Assembly (NCBI GenBank): GCA_023437255.1
Contig: JAEZGR010000165.1
Coordinates: forward strand, 1 to 6,768
Source of the DNA: Pseudomonadota bacterium
Lineage (GTDB): Bacteria; Pseudomonadota; Gammaproteobacteria; Burkholderiales; Burkholderiaceae_B
Length of the DNA: 6,768 nucleotides
Reading direction: 5' to 3'
Position 1 is the first letter of the stretch; each line of letters begins with the position of its first letter. The translations under genes were made by a program, and so were the position numbers. Below, piece after piece: positions 1-5,975 of the stretch. The notes under the pieces are model-generated. The model saw only the letters and a program-made list of their open reading frames with translations. It was not told the origin of the DNA and ran no database searches.

Positions 1-395
1 CCCACGCCGAACTGGCCGATGAGCTGAGAGTCCTTCTGTTTGTCGCCGGTGAGCTGCGAGAAGAATTCCTTGGTGCCGGAGCGGGCGATGGTGCCCAGAT
101 TGGCAATCGCCTCGTCCCGCGACATGCCGATGCCATTGTCGGAGATCGTGAACGTGTGCTGCTCTTTGTCGTAATCGACACGAATGCGCAACTCGGCGTC
201 GCCCTCGTACAGCTCCGGATTGTCGATCGCCTCGAACCGCAGCTTGTCGCAGGCGTCTGATGCGTTCGACACCAGCTCTCGCAGGAAGATCTCGCGGTTG
301 CTGTAAAGCGAGTGGATCATCAAGTGCAACAGTTGCTTGACCTCCGCCTGGAAGCCCAGGGTTTCGGAAGTGACGGGTGTCTCGGATTGACTCAT
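1..395 (-). CDS. htpG: Molecular chaperone HtpG (Hsp90 family), N-terminal part, truncated by window edge
   Basis: This is the N-terminal 131 codons of the bacterial Hsp90 homologue, a cytosolic ATP-dependent dimeric chaperone; the rest lies beyond position 1. The protein begins [20 protein letters not shown]. The GHKL ATPase fold is clear. The helix with [14 protein letters not shown] (about residues 40-53) carries the catalytic Glu40 and the Mg-binding Asn44. SDNGIGMS (85-92) holds the adenine-contacting Asp86. [11 protein letters not shown] (101-111) and LIGQFGV (125-131) form the start of the ATP lid. These positions sit about six residues later than in E. coli HtpG because of a slightly longer N-terminus. 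The ATG at 395 is the only start that gives the family's N-terminus; no strong Shine-Dalgarno is visible. The gene diverges from the nor operon and has a sigma-32-like promoter upstream. Identity is secure; the missing part is only the window limit. Confidence 0.97.
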   Translation of the reverse strand, partial: MSQSETPVTSETLGFQAEVKQLLHLMIHSLYSNREIFLRELVSNASDACDKLRFEAIDNPELYEGDAELRIRVDYDKEQHTFTISDNGIGMSRDEAIANLGTIARSGTKEFFSQLTGDKQKDSQLIGQFGV

Positions 396-441
396 GTTCG
401 GACCGTGCGTAAAGGATTTGAGCGTTGATCTTGCAGGGGTT

Positions 442-457
442 TGTCGCTGTCGACAGC
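442..457. promoter_or_regulatory. Overlapping dyads at the nor -35, candidate operator
   Basis: Two perfect inverted repeats overlap here. GCTGTCGACAGC (446-457) is a 12-bp palindrome without spacer. TGTCG-N4-CGACA (442-455) is a 14-bp dyad with the 4-base spacing used by the CRP/FNR family. The half-sites do not match the usual FNR/DNR sequence TTGAT-N4-ATCAA. The position over the candidate -35 element, and the recurrence of the same GCTGT half-site at 520-539, suggest a binding site for a regulator that I cannot name. Confidence 0.4.
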
Positions 458-478
458 CCCACGTATCGGGCGTATATT
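450..478 (+). promoter_or_regulatory. Candidate sigma-70-like promoter of the nor operon
   Basis: TCGACA (450-455) and TATATT (473-478) are separated by exactly 17 bases and match the -35/-10 consensus at 5 of 6 positions each. The predicted start near 485 would give a leader of about 94 nt before the first operon gene. The -35 hexamer lies inside a perfect dyad (446-457), so a regulator bound there would directly affect polymerase. The -10 is also the -10 of the divergent htpG heat-shock promoter read backwards, so part of this match could be a by-product of that site. Confidence 0.45.
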
Positions 479-501
479 GGGGCGGCATGCACGATTTCAA
501 C
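473..501 (-). promoter_or_regulatory. Sigma-32 (heat-shock) type promoter for htpG
   Basis: Read on the minus strand, GTTGAAA (plus positions 501-495) is followed after 13 bases by CCCAATATA (481-473). The heat-shock consensus is CTTGAAA, 13-14 bases, CCCCATNTA, so the match is 6 of 7 and 8 of 9 (with N free). The predicted start of transcription is near 466, giving an htpG leader of about 70 nt. htpG is a classic member of the heat-shock regulon, which supports the reading. The -10 element overlaps the TATATT proposed for the opposite direction. Confidence 0.72.
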
Positions 502-519
502 CCCGCCAAATCGGCACGA

Positions 520-539
520 GCTGTAGAACAGCGCGCTGT
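520..539. repeat. Alternating GCTGT/ACAGC dyads in the nor leader
   Basis: GCTGT (520-524), AGA, ACAGC (528-532), GC, GCTGT (535-539) form two overlapping dyads. GCTGT-AGA-ACAGC is a 5-3-5 inverted repeat, and ACAGCGCGCTGT (528-539) is a perfect 12-bp palindrome. The same half-site makes the palindrome at 446-457, with centres about 75 and 82 bp apart. It may be an operator cluster; the first dyad could also form a small RNA hairpin in the leader. Confidence 0.4.
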
Positions 540-565
540 CACTCAGGGGAAAGCGCGGACACAAC

Positions 566-572
566 AAGGAGG
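566..572 (+). promoter_or_regulatory. Strong ribosome binding site of the 41-aa gene
   Basis: AAGGAGG, a full match to the anti-Shine-Dalgarno, lies 6 bases before the ATG at 579. It is the strongest ribosome binding site in the operon apart from a similar one buried inside norD. It fixes the start of the short gene and rules out the longer in-frame extension upstream. Confidence 0.8.
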
Positions 573-578
573 CACACA

Positions 579-704
579 ATGCAGCCAGACGTCCTGTTGC
601 GGGTTTTAAAAGGTGTAAGTTGGGTCGTCATTGCGTTGATGCTCTTGGGCATCGCCTACGCAATGATCACGTCCGTTCGCTACTGGGCCGGCATCGGCGT
701 GTAG
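579..704 (+). CDS. Small single-span membrane protein (41 aa), first gene of the nor operon
   Basis: I do not recognise this as a named family. The protein is MQPDVLLRVLKG followed by a hydrophobic stretch (about residues 13-32, VSWVVIALMLLGIAYAMITS) and a short tail VRYWAGIGV. The segment is long enough for one membrane helix, with Arg8 and Lys11 before it and Arg34 after it, so topology is ambiguous. There is no signal-peptidase motif and no cysteine. The AAGGAGG at 566-572 gives a confident start. The gap to norC is 9 bp, and norC's own Shine-Dalgarno overlaps this gene's TAG stop, which implies coupled translation. Small one-helix subunits are common partners of haem-copper oxidases (CcoQ and CcoH-like proteins in cbb3, for example), so an accessory or assembly subunit of the NO reductase is a reasonable inference, but no sequence homology shows it. 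Confidence 0.8.
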   Translation: MQPDVLLRVLKGVSWVVIALMLLGIAYAMITSVRYWAGIGV

Positions 705-713
705 GAGAACGTG

Positions 714-1580
714 ATGAACAAACGTCAGACCCGGCTGTTTGCCATCGTGTCGACGGCCTTGGCAAGCCTGCTCTTCCTGGTCCTCACCGTCGACAGCCAC
801 CGCCAGTTCCCCACCCTCACCAACGCCGACACCATCACCGAAGAAGTCGTGCGCGGCCAGAACGTCTGGCACGACTACAACTGCATCAACTGCCACACCA
901 TTCTCGGCGAAGGCGCCTACTACGCGCCCGATCTCACCAAGATCACCCAGTTGCGGGGCGCGCCCTACCTCACCGCCTTCATGAAAGACCCGTCGCAGTT
1001 CTACGACGAGCAGAAGCACCGGCGACTCATGCCGAACCTGGGCATGAGCGACCAGGAAATCAGCGACGTGATCGCCTTCATGGACTGGGTAAGTCGCATC
1101 GACAACCAGGGCTGGCCTCCGCGGCCCATCCTGGTGGCCGGCAGCTCCATTCCCGGAGCCGACCTCAGCCTCGCCCAGCAACAGGTCGAAGGCCAGGGTG
1201 TGGCCACCGGCCTGCCGCCCGGCGCACGCCCCGTGGCACCCGACAACGCCCCTATCGCACAGGGTGAAGCCCTCTTCCGCACGGCCGTGCCCACCTGCCA
1301 GGCCTGTCACAGTGTCGCGGCGGGCGTGAATCTGGCGGGGCCGTCGCTCGCCGGGTTGGCCACCTTCTTCGAGAAGATCAAGGCGTCTGGCGAATACGAA
1401 GGCAAGGCCACCACACCAGAAGAGTTCGTACGTGAATCCATTGTGGAGCCCAGCGCATGGCTGCACCCCGGGCCCATGTATTCGGCCGGCGGCGTTTCGT
1501 TCATGCCGCCCAACTACGGCGAAGACCTGAGCGATGAACAGATCGACCAGCTTGTCGCCTATCTGTTGTCATTCAACTGA
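714..1580 (+). CDS. norC: Nitric oxide reductase cytochrome c subunit NorC, unusual dihaem form with extra C-terminal cytochrome c domain
   Basis: NorC passes electrons from periplasmic donors to NorB. Residues 7-25 form the N-terminal membrane anchor. The first haem domain has CINCH (57-61), the NorC-typical HTILGEGAYYAPDLT just after it, and the likely axial Met106 in RLMPNLGMS; this part ends near WVSRIDNQGWPP (125-136) where ordinary NorC ends (about 145-150 aa). Here the chain runs on to 288 residues. A Pro/Ala-rich linker (about 137-180) leads to a second class I cytochrome c domain. That domain has GEALFRT (184-190), CQACH (195-199), the LAGPSLAGLA loop, a likely axial Met264 in FMPPNYG, and the closing helix LSDEQIDQLVAYLLSF. 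The ATG at 714 is preferred over the GTG at 711 because AGGAG at 703-707 then sits 6 bases upstream rather than 3. Identity is firm from norB 11 bp downstream; the second domain is probably an inbuilt electron relay. Confidence 0.95.
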   Translation: MNKRQTRLFAIVSTALASLLFLVLTVDSHRQFPTLTNADTITEEVVRGQNVWHDYNCINCHTILGEGAYYAPDLTKITQLRGAPYLTAFMKDPSQFYDEQKHRRLMPNLGMSDQEISDVIAFMDWVSRIDNQGWPPRPILVAGSSIPGADLSLAQQQVEGQGVATGLPPGARPVAPDNAPIAQGEALFRTAVPTCQACHSVAAGVNLAGPSLAGLATFFEKIKASGEYEGKATTPEEFVRESIVEPSAWLHPGPMYSAGGVSFMPPNYGEDLSDEQIDQLVAYLLSFN

Positions 1581-1591
1581 AGGGGCCCGCC

Positions 1592-3025
1592 ATGCGATAC
1601 AAATCACAATCCGTCGCCTACTGGTACTTTGCACTGGCCATGATCCTGTTCGGCCTGCAGCTCGTGTTCGGGCTGCTCTCGGCCGCCAAGTATCTGGGGC
1701 CCGATCCGCTGCTCAACCTGATGCCGTTCGACGTCACCAAGACCATCCATACCAACCTGCTGATCGTATGGGTGATCACCGGCTTCATGGGCGCGACCTA
1801 CTGGATCGTCTCAGACGAATCGCGTACCGAACTCTACAGCGTCAAGCTGGCCTATATCCAGCTGATCATCTGGGCGATCATGGGCGTCACCGCCGTCATC
1901 GGCTACCTGTTCGGTTACGGCACGGGCAACAAGCTGCTCGAGCAGCCGCTGCCGCACAAGCTGGCCATCGTGGTGTGCATGCTCATCTTCCTATACAACA
2001 TCGGCATGACCATCAAGCGGTCGGGGCGGTTCACCACCACCGAAGGCGTGCTGCTGCTGGGTTTGGCCAGCTCGGCGGTGCTGTACCTGCCTGCCCTGCT
2101 GCACTATCAGAACTACGTCGTGTCGATCTACTACCGCTGGTGGACCATTCACCTGTGGGTCGAAGGCGTGTGGGAGATGATCCAGGGCTCCTTCCTTGCC
2201 TACCTGCTCATCCGCCTGTCGGGTGCCGACCGCGAGATTCTGGAAAAGTGGCTGTACGTGATCGTGGGGCTGGTCTTCATTGCGGGCATCCTGGGCACCG
2301 CACACCATTACTACTGGGTCGGAGTACCCACCTACTGGCTGCCCCTGGGCGGCATCTTCAGTGCTCTTGAACCGGTGGCCCTGGTCGGCATGGCCATGTA
2401 CGCCTACTTCTCGATCCGGCGCAGCGGTATCCGCCACCCCAACGTGCTGGCGCTGCACTGGACCGTCGGCAGCGCCCTGTTCACGCTCTTCGGGGCGGGC
2501 TTGCTGGGCCTGGCACACACCTTCCCGGCCATCAACAAATGGACCCACGGCACATTGATCACCGCCATGCATGGCCACGCTGCCTTCTACGGGGCCTACG
2601 CCATGATCGTGATGGCGGTCATCAGCTACGCCCTGCCCACCATGACCCGCAACCGGCGCATCGAGGGCAGCTCGGTGGGCTATTGGGCCTTCTGGCTGCA
2701 GATGGCCGGCATGTTCGGCATGACCCTCTCGTTCGCCACCGCGGGCATCGGCCAGGTCTACCTCGAACGCGTGCTGGGTATCGGCTACCTCGATGTACAG
2801 CTCAAGATACAGATTCACTTCATCATGCTGGTGATCACGGCCTCGCTGTTCGCGGTCGGGGTGCTGCTGTTCATCTACGACATCATCCGGCACGCGCCGC
2901 GGTTTGAACCGGTCGATGAAGAAGAACTGTTCCCCGATGCAGCGCCCCCGCGCGGCCCGCGCACGTCCGACCCCACTCGCCCCGTAACGGCACGTGAAGG
3001 AAGACTGCATGAACAGACCGGCTGA
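1592..3025 (+). CDS. norB: Nitric oxide reductase catalytic subunit NorB (cytochrome b)
   Basis: NorB is an integral membrane member of the haem-copper oxidase superfamily that reduces 2 NO to N2O. Its 477 residues show about twelve hydrophobic segments and every expected ligand. His53 (TIHTN) and His329 would bind low-spin haem b, and His327 (TAMHGHAAF) high-spin haem b3. His187, His238 and His239 (WTIHLWVEG, GTAHHYYW) with Glu260 (SALEP) would bind FeB. Glu191 and Glu195 match the conserved acidic residues. Spacings of +51, +52, +73 and +140 from His187 equal those of Pseudomonas NorB counted from its His207. There is no N-terminal quinol-oxidase extension, so this is the cytochrome-c-dependent type, in line with norC just upstream. 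The start ATG follows AAGGGG at 1580-1585. The C-terminal tail (about 440-477) is polar and Pro/Arg-rich, somewhat longer than usual, and its last 17 bases overlap norQ. Confidence 0.98.
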   Translation: MRYKSQSVAYWYFALAMILFGLQLVFGLLSAAKYLGPDPLLNLMPFDVTKTIHTNLLIVWVITGFMGATYWIVSDESRTELYSVKLAYIQLIIWAIMGVTAVIGYLFGYGTGNKLLEQPLPHKLAIVVCMLIFLYNIGMTIKRSGRFTTTEGVLLLGLASSAVLYLPALLHYQNYVVSIYYRWWTIHLWVEGVWEMIQGSFLAYLLIRLSGADREILEKWLYVIVGLVFIAGILGTAHHYYWVGVPTYWLPLGGIFSALEPVALVGMAMYAYFSIRRSGIRHPNVLALHWTVGSALFTLFGAGLLGLAHTFPAINKWTHGTLITAMHGHAAFYGAYAMIVMAVISYALPTMTRNRRIEGSSVGYWAFWLQMAGMFGMTLSFATAGIGQVYLERVLGIGYLDVQLKIQIHFIMLVITASLFAVGVLLFIYDIIRHAPRFEPVDEEELFPDAAPPRGPRTSDPTRPVTAREGRLHEQTG

Positions 3026-3845
3026 ACTCCATGAACTGCAGCATGGCGACGGGCTGCACGGGCCGCCCGTCGACGAGCCCTTCTACCTGCCTACACGCGA
3101 CGAAGTGGCACTCTTCGAAGAATGCCATCGCAACCAGCTGGCCGTCATGCTGAAGGGGCCCACAGGCTGTGGCAAGACACGCTTTGTGGAGCACATGGCC
3201 TGGCGGCTGCAACGCCCGCTGGTCACCGTATCGTGCCACGACGACCTGAGCGCCAGCGACCTCGTGGGCCGCTACCTGATCCGGCACGACAGCGTGCAGT
3301 GGCAAGATGGCCCGCTCACCACCGCCGTGCGCGGGGGCGCAATCTGCTATCTCGACGAAATCGTGGAAGCGCGCCAGGACACGATCGTGGTGCTGCACTC
3401 CCTAACCGACCACCGCCGCACGCTCACCATCGACAAAACGGGCGAAGTGCTTGAAGCCGCGCCCGGCTTTCAGATGGTGATTTCCTATAACCCCGGCTAT
3501 CAGCGCATGCTGAAAGACCTCAAGCCCAGCACCCGCCAGCGCTTCGTGGCTCTGGACTTCGACTTCCCCGAACCCGAACGCGAAGTGGGTATCGTGATGC
3601 GCGAAGGCGGCATTGGCCGGGCCGAGGCCGAGACCCTGGTCGCGCTGGCGGGCAAGCTGCGCGGCTTCCAGGATCGGGGGCTGGCAGAAGCCCCCAGCAC
3701 GCGCTTGCTGGTGGCCACGGCCCGCCTGATGACGCGCGGAATCGACACGAAGCGTGCCTGCCAGGTGGCGCTCGTGTCGCCCCTGACAGACGACGCAGGT
3801 CTGCTCGACGCCATGAACGACCTGCTCGACCTCACCTTCGCCTGA
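3009..3845 (+). CDS. norQ: NorQ, MoxR/CbbQ-type AAA+ ATPase for NO reductase activation
   Basis: NorQ is a cytoplasmic AAA+ ATPase that works with NorD to mature the NorBC complex; work on homologues points to insertion of the FeB iron. In the 278 residues I see Walker A GPTGCGKT (50-57) and Walker B ICYLDE (112-117). Sensor 1 lies in ISYNPGYQ (158-165, Asn161), arginine-finger candidates in STRQRF (174-179), and a sensor-2 motif in APSTRLL (228-234). The stretches CHDDLSASDLVGRY and LKDLKPSTRQRFVAL are hallmarks of the NorQ/CbbQ group. The ATG at 3009 is chosen because AAGGA (2997-3001) sits 7 bases upstream. A GTG at 2994 is in frame but lacks such a site. The gene starts inside the end of norB, so translation is probably coupled. 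Its stop is in the same frame as norD, five codons before that gene's ATG. Confidence 0.96.
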   Translation: MNRPAELHELQHGDGLHGPPVDEPFYLPTRDEVALFEECHRNQLAVMLKGPTGCGKTRFVEHMAWRLQRPLVTVSCHDDLSASDLVGRYLIRHDSVQWQDGPLTTAVRGGAICYLDEIVEARQDTIVVLHSLTDHRRTLTIDKTGEVLEAAPGFQMVISYNPGYQRMLKDLKPSTRQRFVALDFDFPEPEREVGIVMREGGIGRAEAETLVALAGKLRGFQDRGLAEAPSTRLLVATARLMTRGIDTKRACQVALVSPLTDDAGLLDAMNDLLDLTFA

Positions 3846-3860
3846 CCGCGGCCCCCCGAC

Positions 3861-5918
3861 ATGGCTGAAGCCGAAGACGTCGTCAACGATGTTGCCCGCC
3901 ACGCCGCGATCCACATCCGCAGGCTCTGGCTGCGGCACCGTGCCGGGCATGCGGGCCCACCACCCCTCACCCTGCCCGAGGTGCGTCAGCGCATCGATCT
4001 GCTGATCTACGCCGTACACGGATTCAGCCTGCCGATACGCACGGCGCAGGTGCCTGCGCCCCCCACCTTGCTGACGCGGCTGTTCCGTCGCCATGACGTG
4101 CGGCAATCGGGCCTGGCGATTCCTTGCACAGACGGCCACTCGCTATGGCTGCCCATGGAACTCGTGTCGCCATCGGGTTCAGAAGGCTATCGGCAGACCG
4201 CCGCCGAATTGTTCCGCACCGTCGCCCTGCAGCAAAGCTGCCGGATTCTGCGCGGCAGCGCCGAACACATCGCATCGGCCCCCTGCCCCAGAACCCGCGC
4301 CATGTACCTGGTGCTGGAAGCCCAGGCCAGCGACGAACGCCTGCTGCATGAGCTGCCTGGCATGGCAGGTTCAATCAACCGGCTACGGCGCTGGGCGCTA
4401 AGTTTGCGCCCAGCTGTCACGGCCGTGCCCGCCGCAAGCCGCTTCCTGGAGTCAATGGTGCAGCGAATCTTGCGGACCCCCGTGGGCGAACACGTTCCAG
4501 AGCTGCGTTGGCCGGTGGATGCCGAACCGCATGAATCCATGGAGGTGGCCGCCTCGCTGGTGCGCGAACTGGGTGGCGATTCCGGCGCGCGCCTGCCGCA
4601 TGGCCAGGCCCTTTTCAGGGATGCCTGGACGGGCGAGCTGCTGCCGCCGCCCGTACTTGGTGGCATCGGAGAAAGTGGCCCCGCCGGTAGCGGCCTGGAG
4701 GGGCTGGAGCCTGCTGCACGCAGCGCGCGCCTGCCACGCAGCCCCGACCAGCGGCAACTCGACAAAGACGATGACAGAAAGGAGGAAGGCACCTGGATGA
4801 TCCAAAGCGCCGACCCCCTGGAGAAGGCGGAAGACCCGAATGGCAACCAGCGGCCGACTGATCGCGACGATGAGACTCCTAGCGAAGAGTTTGCCGATGC
4901 CCTTTCGGAACTGCCGGAAGCGCGGCTGGTGCGCACGCCCACCCCGGCCAAAGAAGTGCTGTTGTCAGACGACCCTGTTGATCGCACCGGCCCGCCGCTT
5001 GCGGAAACTGCGTTCAATGAGGAAAAGACGCTTCACTACCCTGAATGGGACTACCGCATCAACGCCTACCACCACCCGGGCGTGACCGTGCACCTGCTGC
5101 CTACCGCCCACGGGCCTGAAGCCTGGGTGGAAAAGACACTGAACCGTTATCGCAGCATGCTCGACACCATACGCCGCCGCTTCGAGATGCTGCAGGCCGA
5201 ACGCGTATGGCTGCGTCGCCGGCTGGATGGGGACGAAGTTGACATCGATGCCTGGACCGAGGCACGGGCGGACGCCCGCGCAGGGCTGCCCATGCCGGAT
5301 GCCCTATACCGCCAACAACGCCGCCAGCGCCGAAACATCGCGATCGTGTTGCTGGTGGATGTGAGTGGGTCAACCGACTCTTATCTGGGCCACAGCCGCC
5401 GAATCATCGATGTGGAACGTGAAGCCCTGCTGCTGGTGGCCATCGCCCTGCAGCACATGGGCGAACCCTATGCCATTCAGGCGTTTTCGGGAGACGGGCC
5501 CAACGGCGTGACCGTGAGCACCTTGAAGCGCTTCAGCGAAGCCCATAGCCGCGAAGTGGCGCTGCGTATCGCATCGCTGGAACCGCAGCATTACACCCGT
5601 ACGGGTGCAGCACTGCGGCATGCCACGAGCGAGTTGATGCGCGAGCCCGCCGAGCATCGGCTGCTGCTGTTGCTGTCTGACGGTAAGCCTAACGACGCCG
5701 ATGTTTATGAGGGGCGCTATGGCGTGGAGGATACCCGCCGCGCTGTGGAGGAAGCGAAGGTGCAGGGCGTGAACCCCTTCTGCCTGACCATCGACCGCCA
5801 GGCGGCGGCCTACTTGCCCAAGATATTCGGGGCCGGGCAATATGCGCTGTTGAGCCGGCCTGCGGAATTGCCAACGGTGCTGCTGGATTGGATGCGACGT
5901 CTGGTGGCACGCGGCTGA
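3861..5918 (+). CDS. norD: NorD, VWA-domain protein for NO reductase activation
   Basis: NorD is the partner of NorQ: a cytoplasmic protein with a C-terminal von Willebrand factor A domain, needed for active NorBC. The 685 residues divide into an alpha-helical N-terminal part (about 1-290), a charged, probably disordered linker (about 290-400, rich in Asp, Glu, Pro and Arg), and the domain beginning near LHYPEWDYRINAYHHPG that leads into the VWA fold (about 490-685). The MIDAS metal site is complete: DVSGS (500-504), Thr581 in YTRTGAAL, and Asp607 in LLSDGKPND. The downstream DVYEGRYGVEDTRRAV motif is typical of NorD/CbbO proteins. It is somewhat longer than most NorD proteins, mainly through the linker. 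No Shine-Dalgarno precedes the ATG at 3861 (the sequence there is C-rich), so it probably depends on ribosomes finishing norQ 15 bp upstream. An in-frame ATG at 4797 behind AAAGGAGG could give a shorter product. Confidence 0.95.
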   Translation: MAEAEDVVNDVARHAAIHIRRLWLRHRAGHAGPPPLTLPEVRQRIDLLIYAVHGFSLPIRTAQVPAPPTLLTRLFRRHDVRQSGLAIPCTDGHSLWLPMELVSPSGSEGYRQTAAELFRTVALQQSCRILRGSAEHIASAPCPRTRAMYLVLEAQASDERLLHELPGMAGSINRLRRWALSLRPAVTAVPAASRFLESMVQRILRTPVGEHVPELRWPVDAEPHESMEVAASLVRELGGDSGARLPHGQALFRDAWTGELLPPPVLGGIGESGPAGSGLEGLEPAARSARLPRSPDQRQLDKDDDRKEEGTWMIQSADPLEKAEDPNGNQRPTDRDDETPSEEFADALSELPEARLVRTPTPAKEVLLSDDPVDRTGPPLAETAFNEEKTLHYPEWDYRINAYHHPGVTVHLLPTAHGPEAWVEKTLNRYRSMLDTIRRRFEMLQAERVWLRRRLDGDEVDIDAWTEARADARAGLPMPDALYRQQRRQRRNIAIVLLVDVSGSTDSYLGHSRRIIDVEREALLLVAIALQHMGEPYAIQAFSGDGPNGVTVSTLKRFSEAHSREVALRIASLEPQHYTRTGAALRHATSELMREPAEHRLLLLLSDGKPNDADVYEGRYGVEDTRRAVEEAKVQGVNPFCLTIDRQAAAYLPKIFGAGQYALLSRPAELPTVLLDWMRRLVARG
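4778..4799 (+). promoter_or_regulatory. Internal Shine-Dalgarno and in-frame ATG within norD
   Basis: AAAGGAGG (4778-4785) and the adjoining AAGG (4786-4789) precede an in-frame ATG at 4797 by 11 and 7 bases. The codon is Met313 of NorD and lies in the linker. Initiation here would give a 373-residue protein containing the whole VWA domain without the N-terminal part. The purine run also encodes the charged residues RKEEG, so it may be only a by-product of linker composition. Confidence 0.3.
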
Positions 5919-5925
5919 GCTCGTG

Positions 5926-5931
5926 TATAAT
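5926..5931 (+). promoter_or_regulatory. -10 box of the tRNA-Leu promoter
   Basis: A perfect TATAAT begins 7 bases after the norD stop. No good -35 hexamer lies 16-18 bases upstream, inside the end of norD. Transcription would begin near 5938, leaving a leader of about 38 nt that contains the small dyad TTGCA-CTC-TGCAA (5952-5964). Read-through from the nor operon is also likely, since no terminator is visible between norD and the tRNA. Confidence 0.55.
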
Positions 5932-5975
5932 TGCCGACTTCCTGCCGTGTGTTGCACTCTGCAATGCATACCCCC

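Noticed and set aside
422..438. FNR/DNR box beginning TTGAT at 425
   Set aside because: The second half (CAGGG at 434-438) does not resemble ATCAA, so only a half-site is present.
511..527. Sigma-54-like promoter (CGGCACG at 512-518), considered because NorR activates sigma-54 promoters
   Set aside because: The -24 part is good, but the GC expected at 525-526 reads AG, so the -12 element is missing; no GGT-N7-ACC NorR sites are seen upstream.
441..704. Longer 87-codon version of the first operon gene
   Set aside because: The upstream part runs through the promoter region and dyads and has no hydrophobic or conserved character; the AAGGAGG fixes the start at 579.
606..1466. Open frame of 286 codons on the minus strand opposite norC
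   Set aside because: It is antisense to a clear cytochrome c gene, its composition is that of a GC-rich third-position shadow (Gly, Val, His, Arg), and it shows no family motif.
2994..3008. GTG at 2994 as the norQ start
   Set aside because: The AAGGA lies after this codon and is well spaced for the ATG at 3009; five extra residues have no family support.
1991..3010. Open frame of 339 codons on the minus strand opposite norB
   Set aside because: It mirrors the strongly conserved NorB coding frame and its Asp/Gln/His/Gly-rich translation has no recognisable domain; no ribosome binding site.
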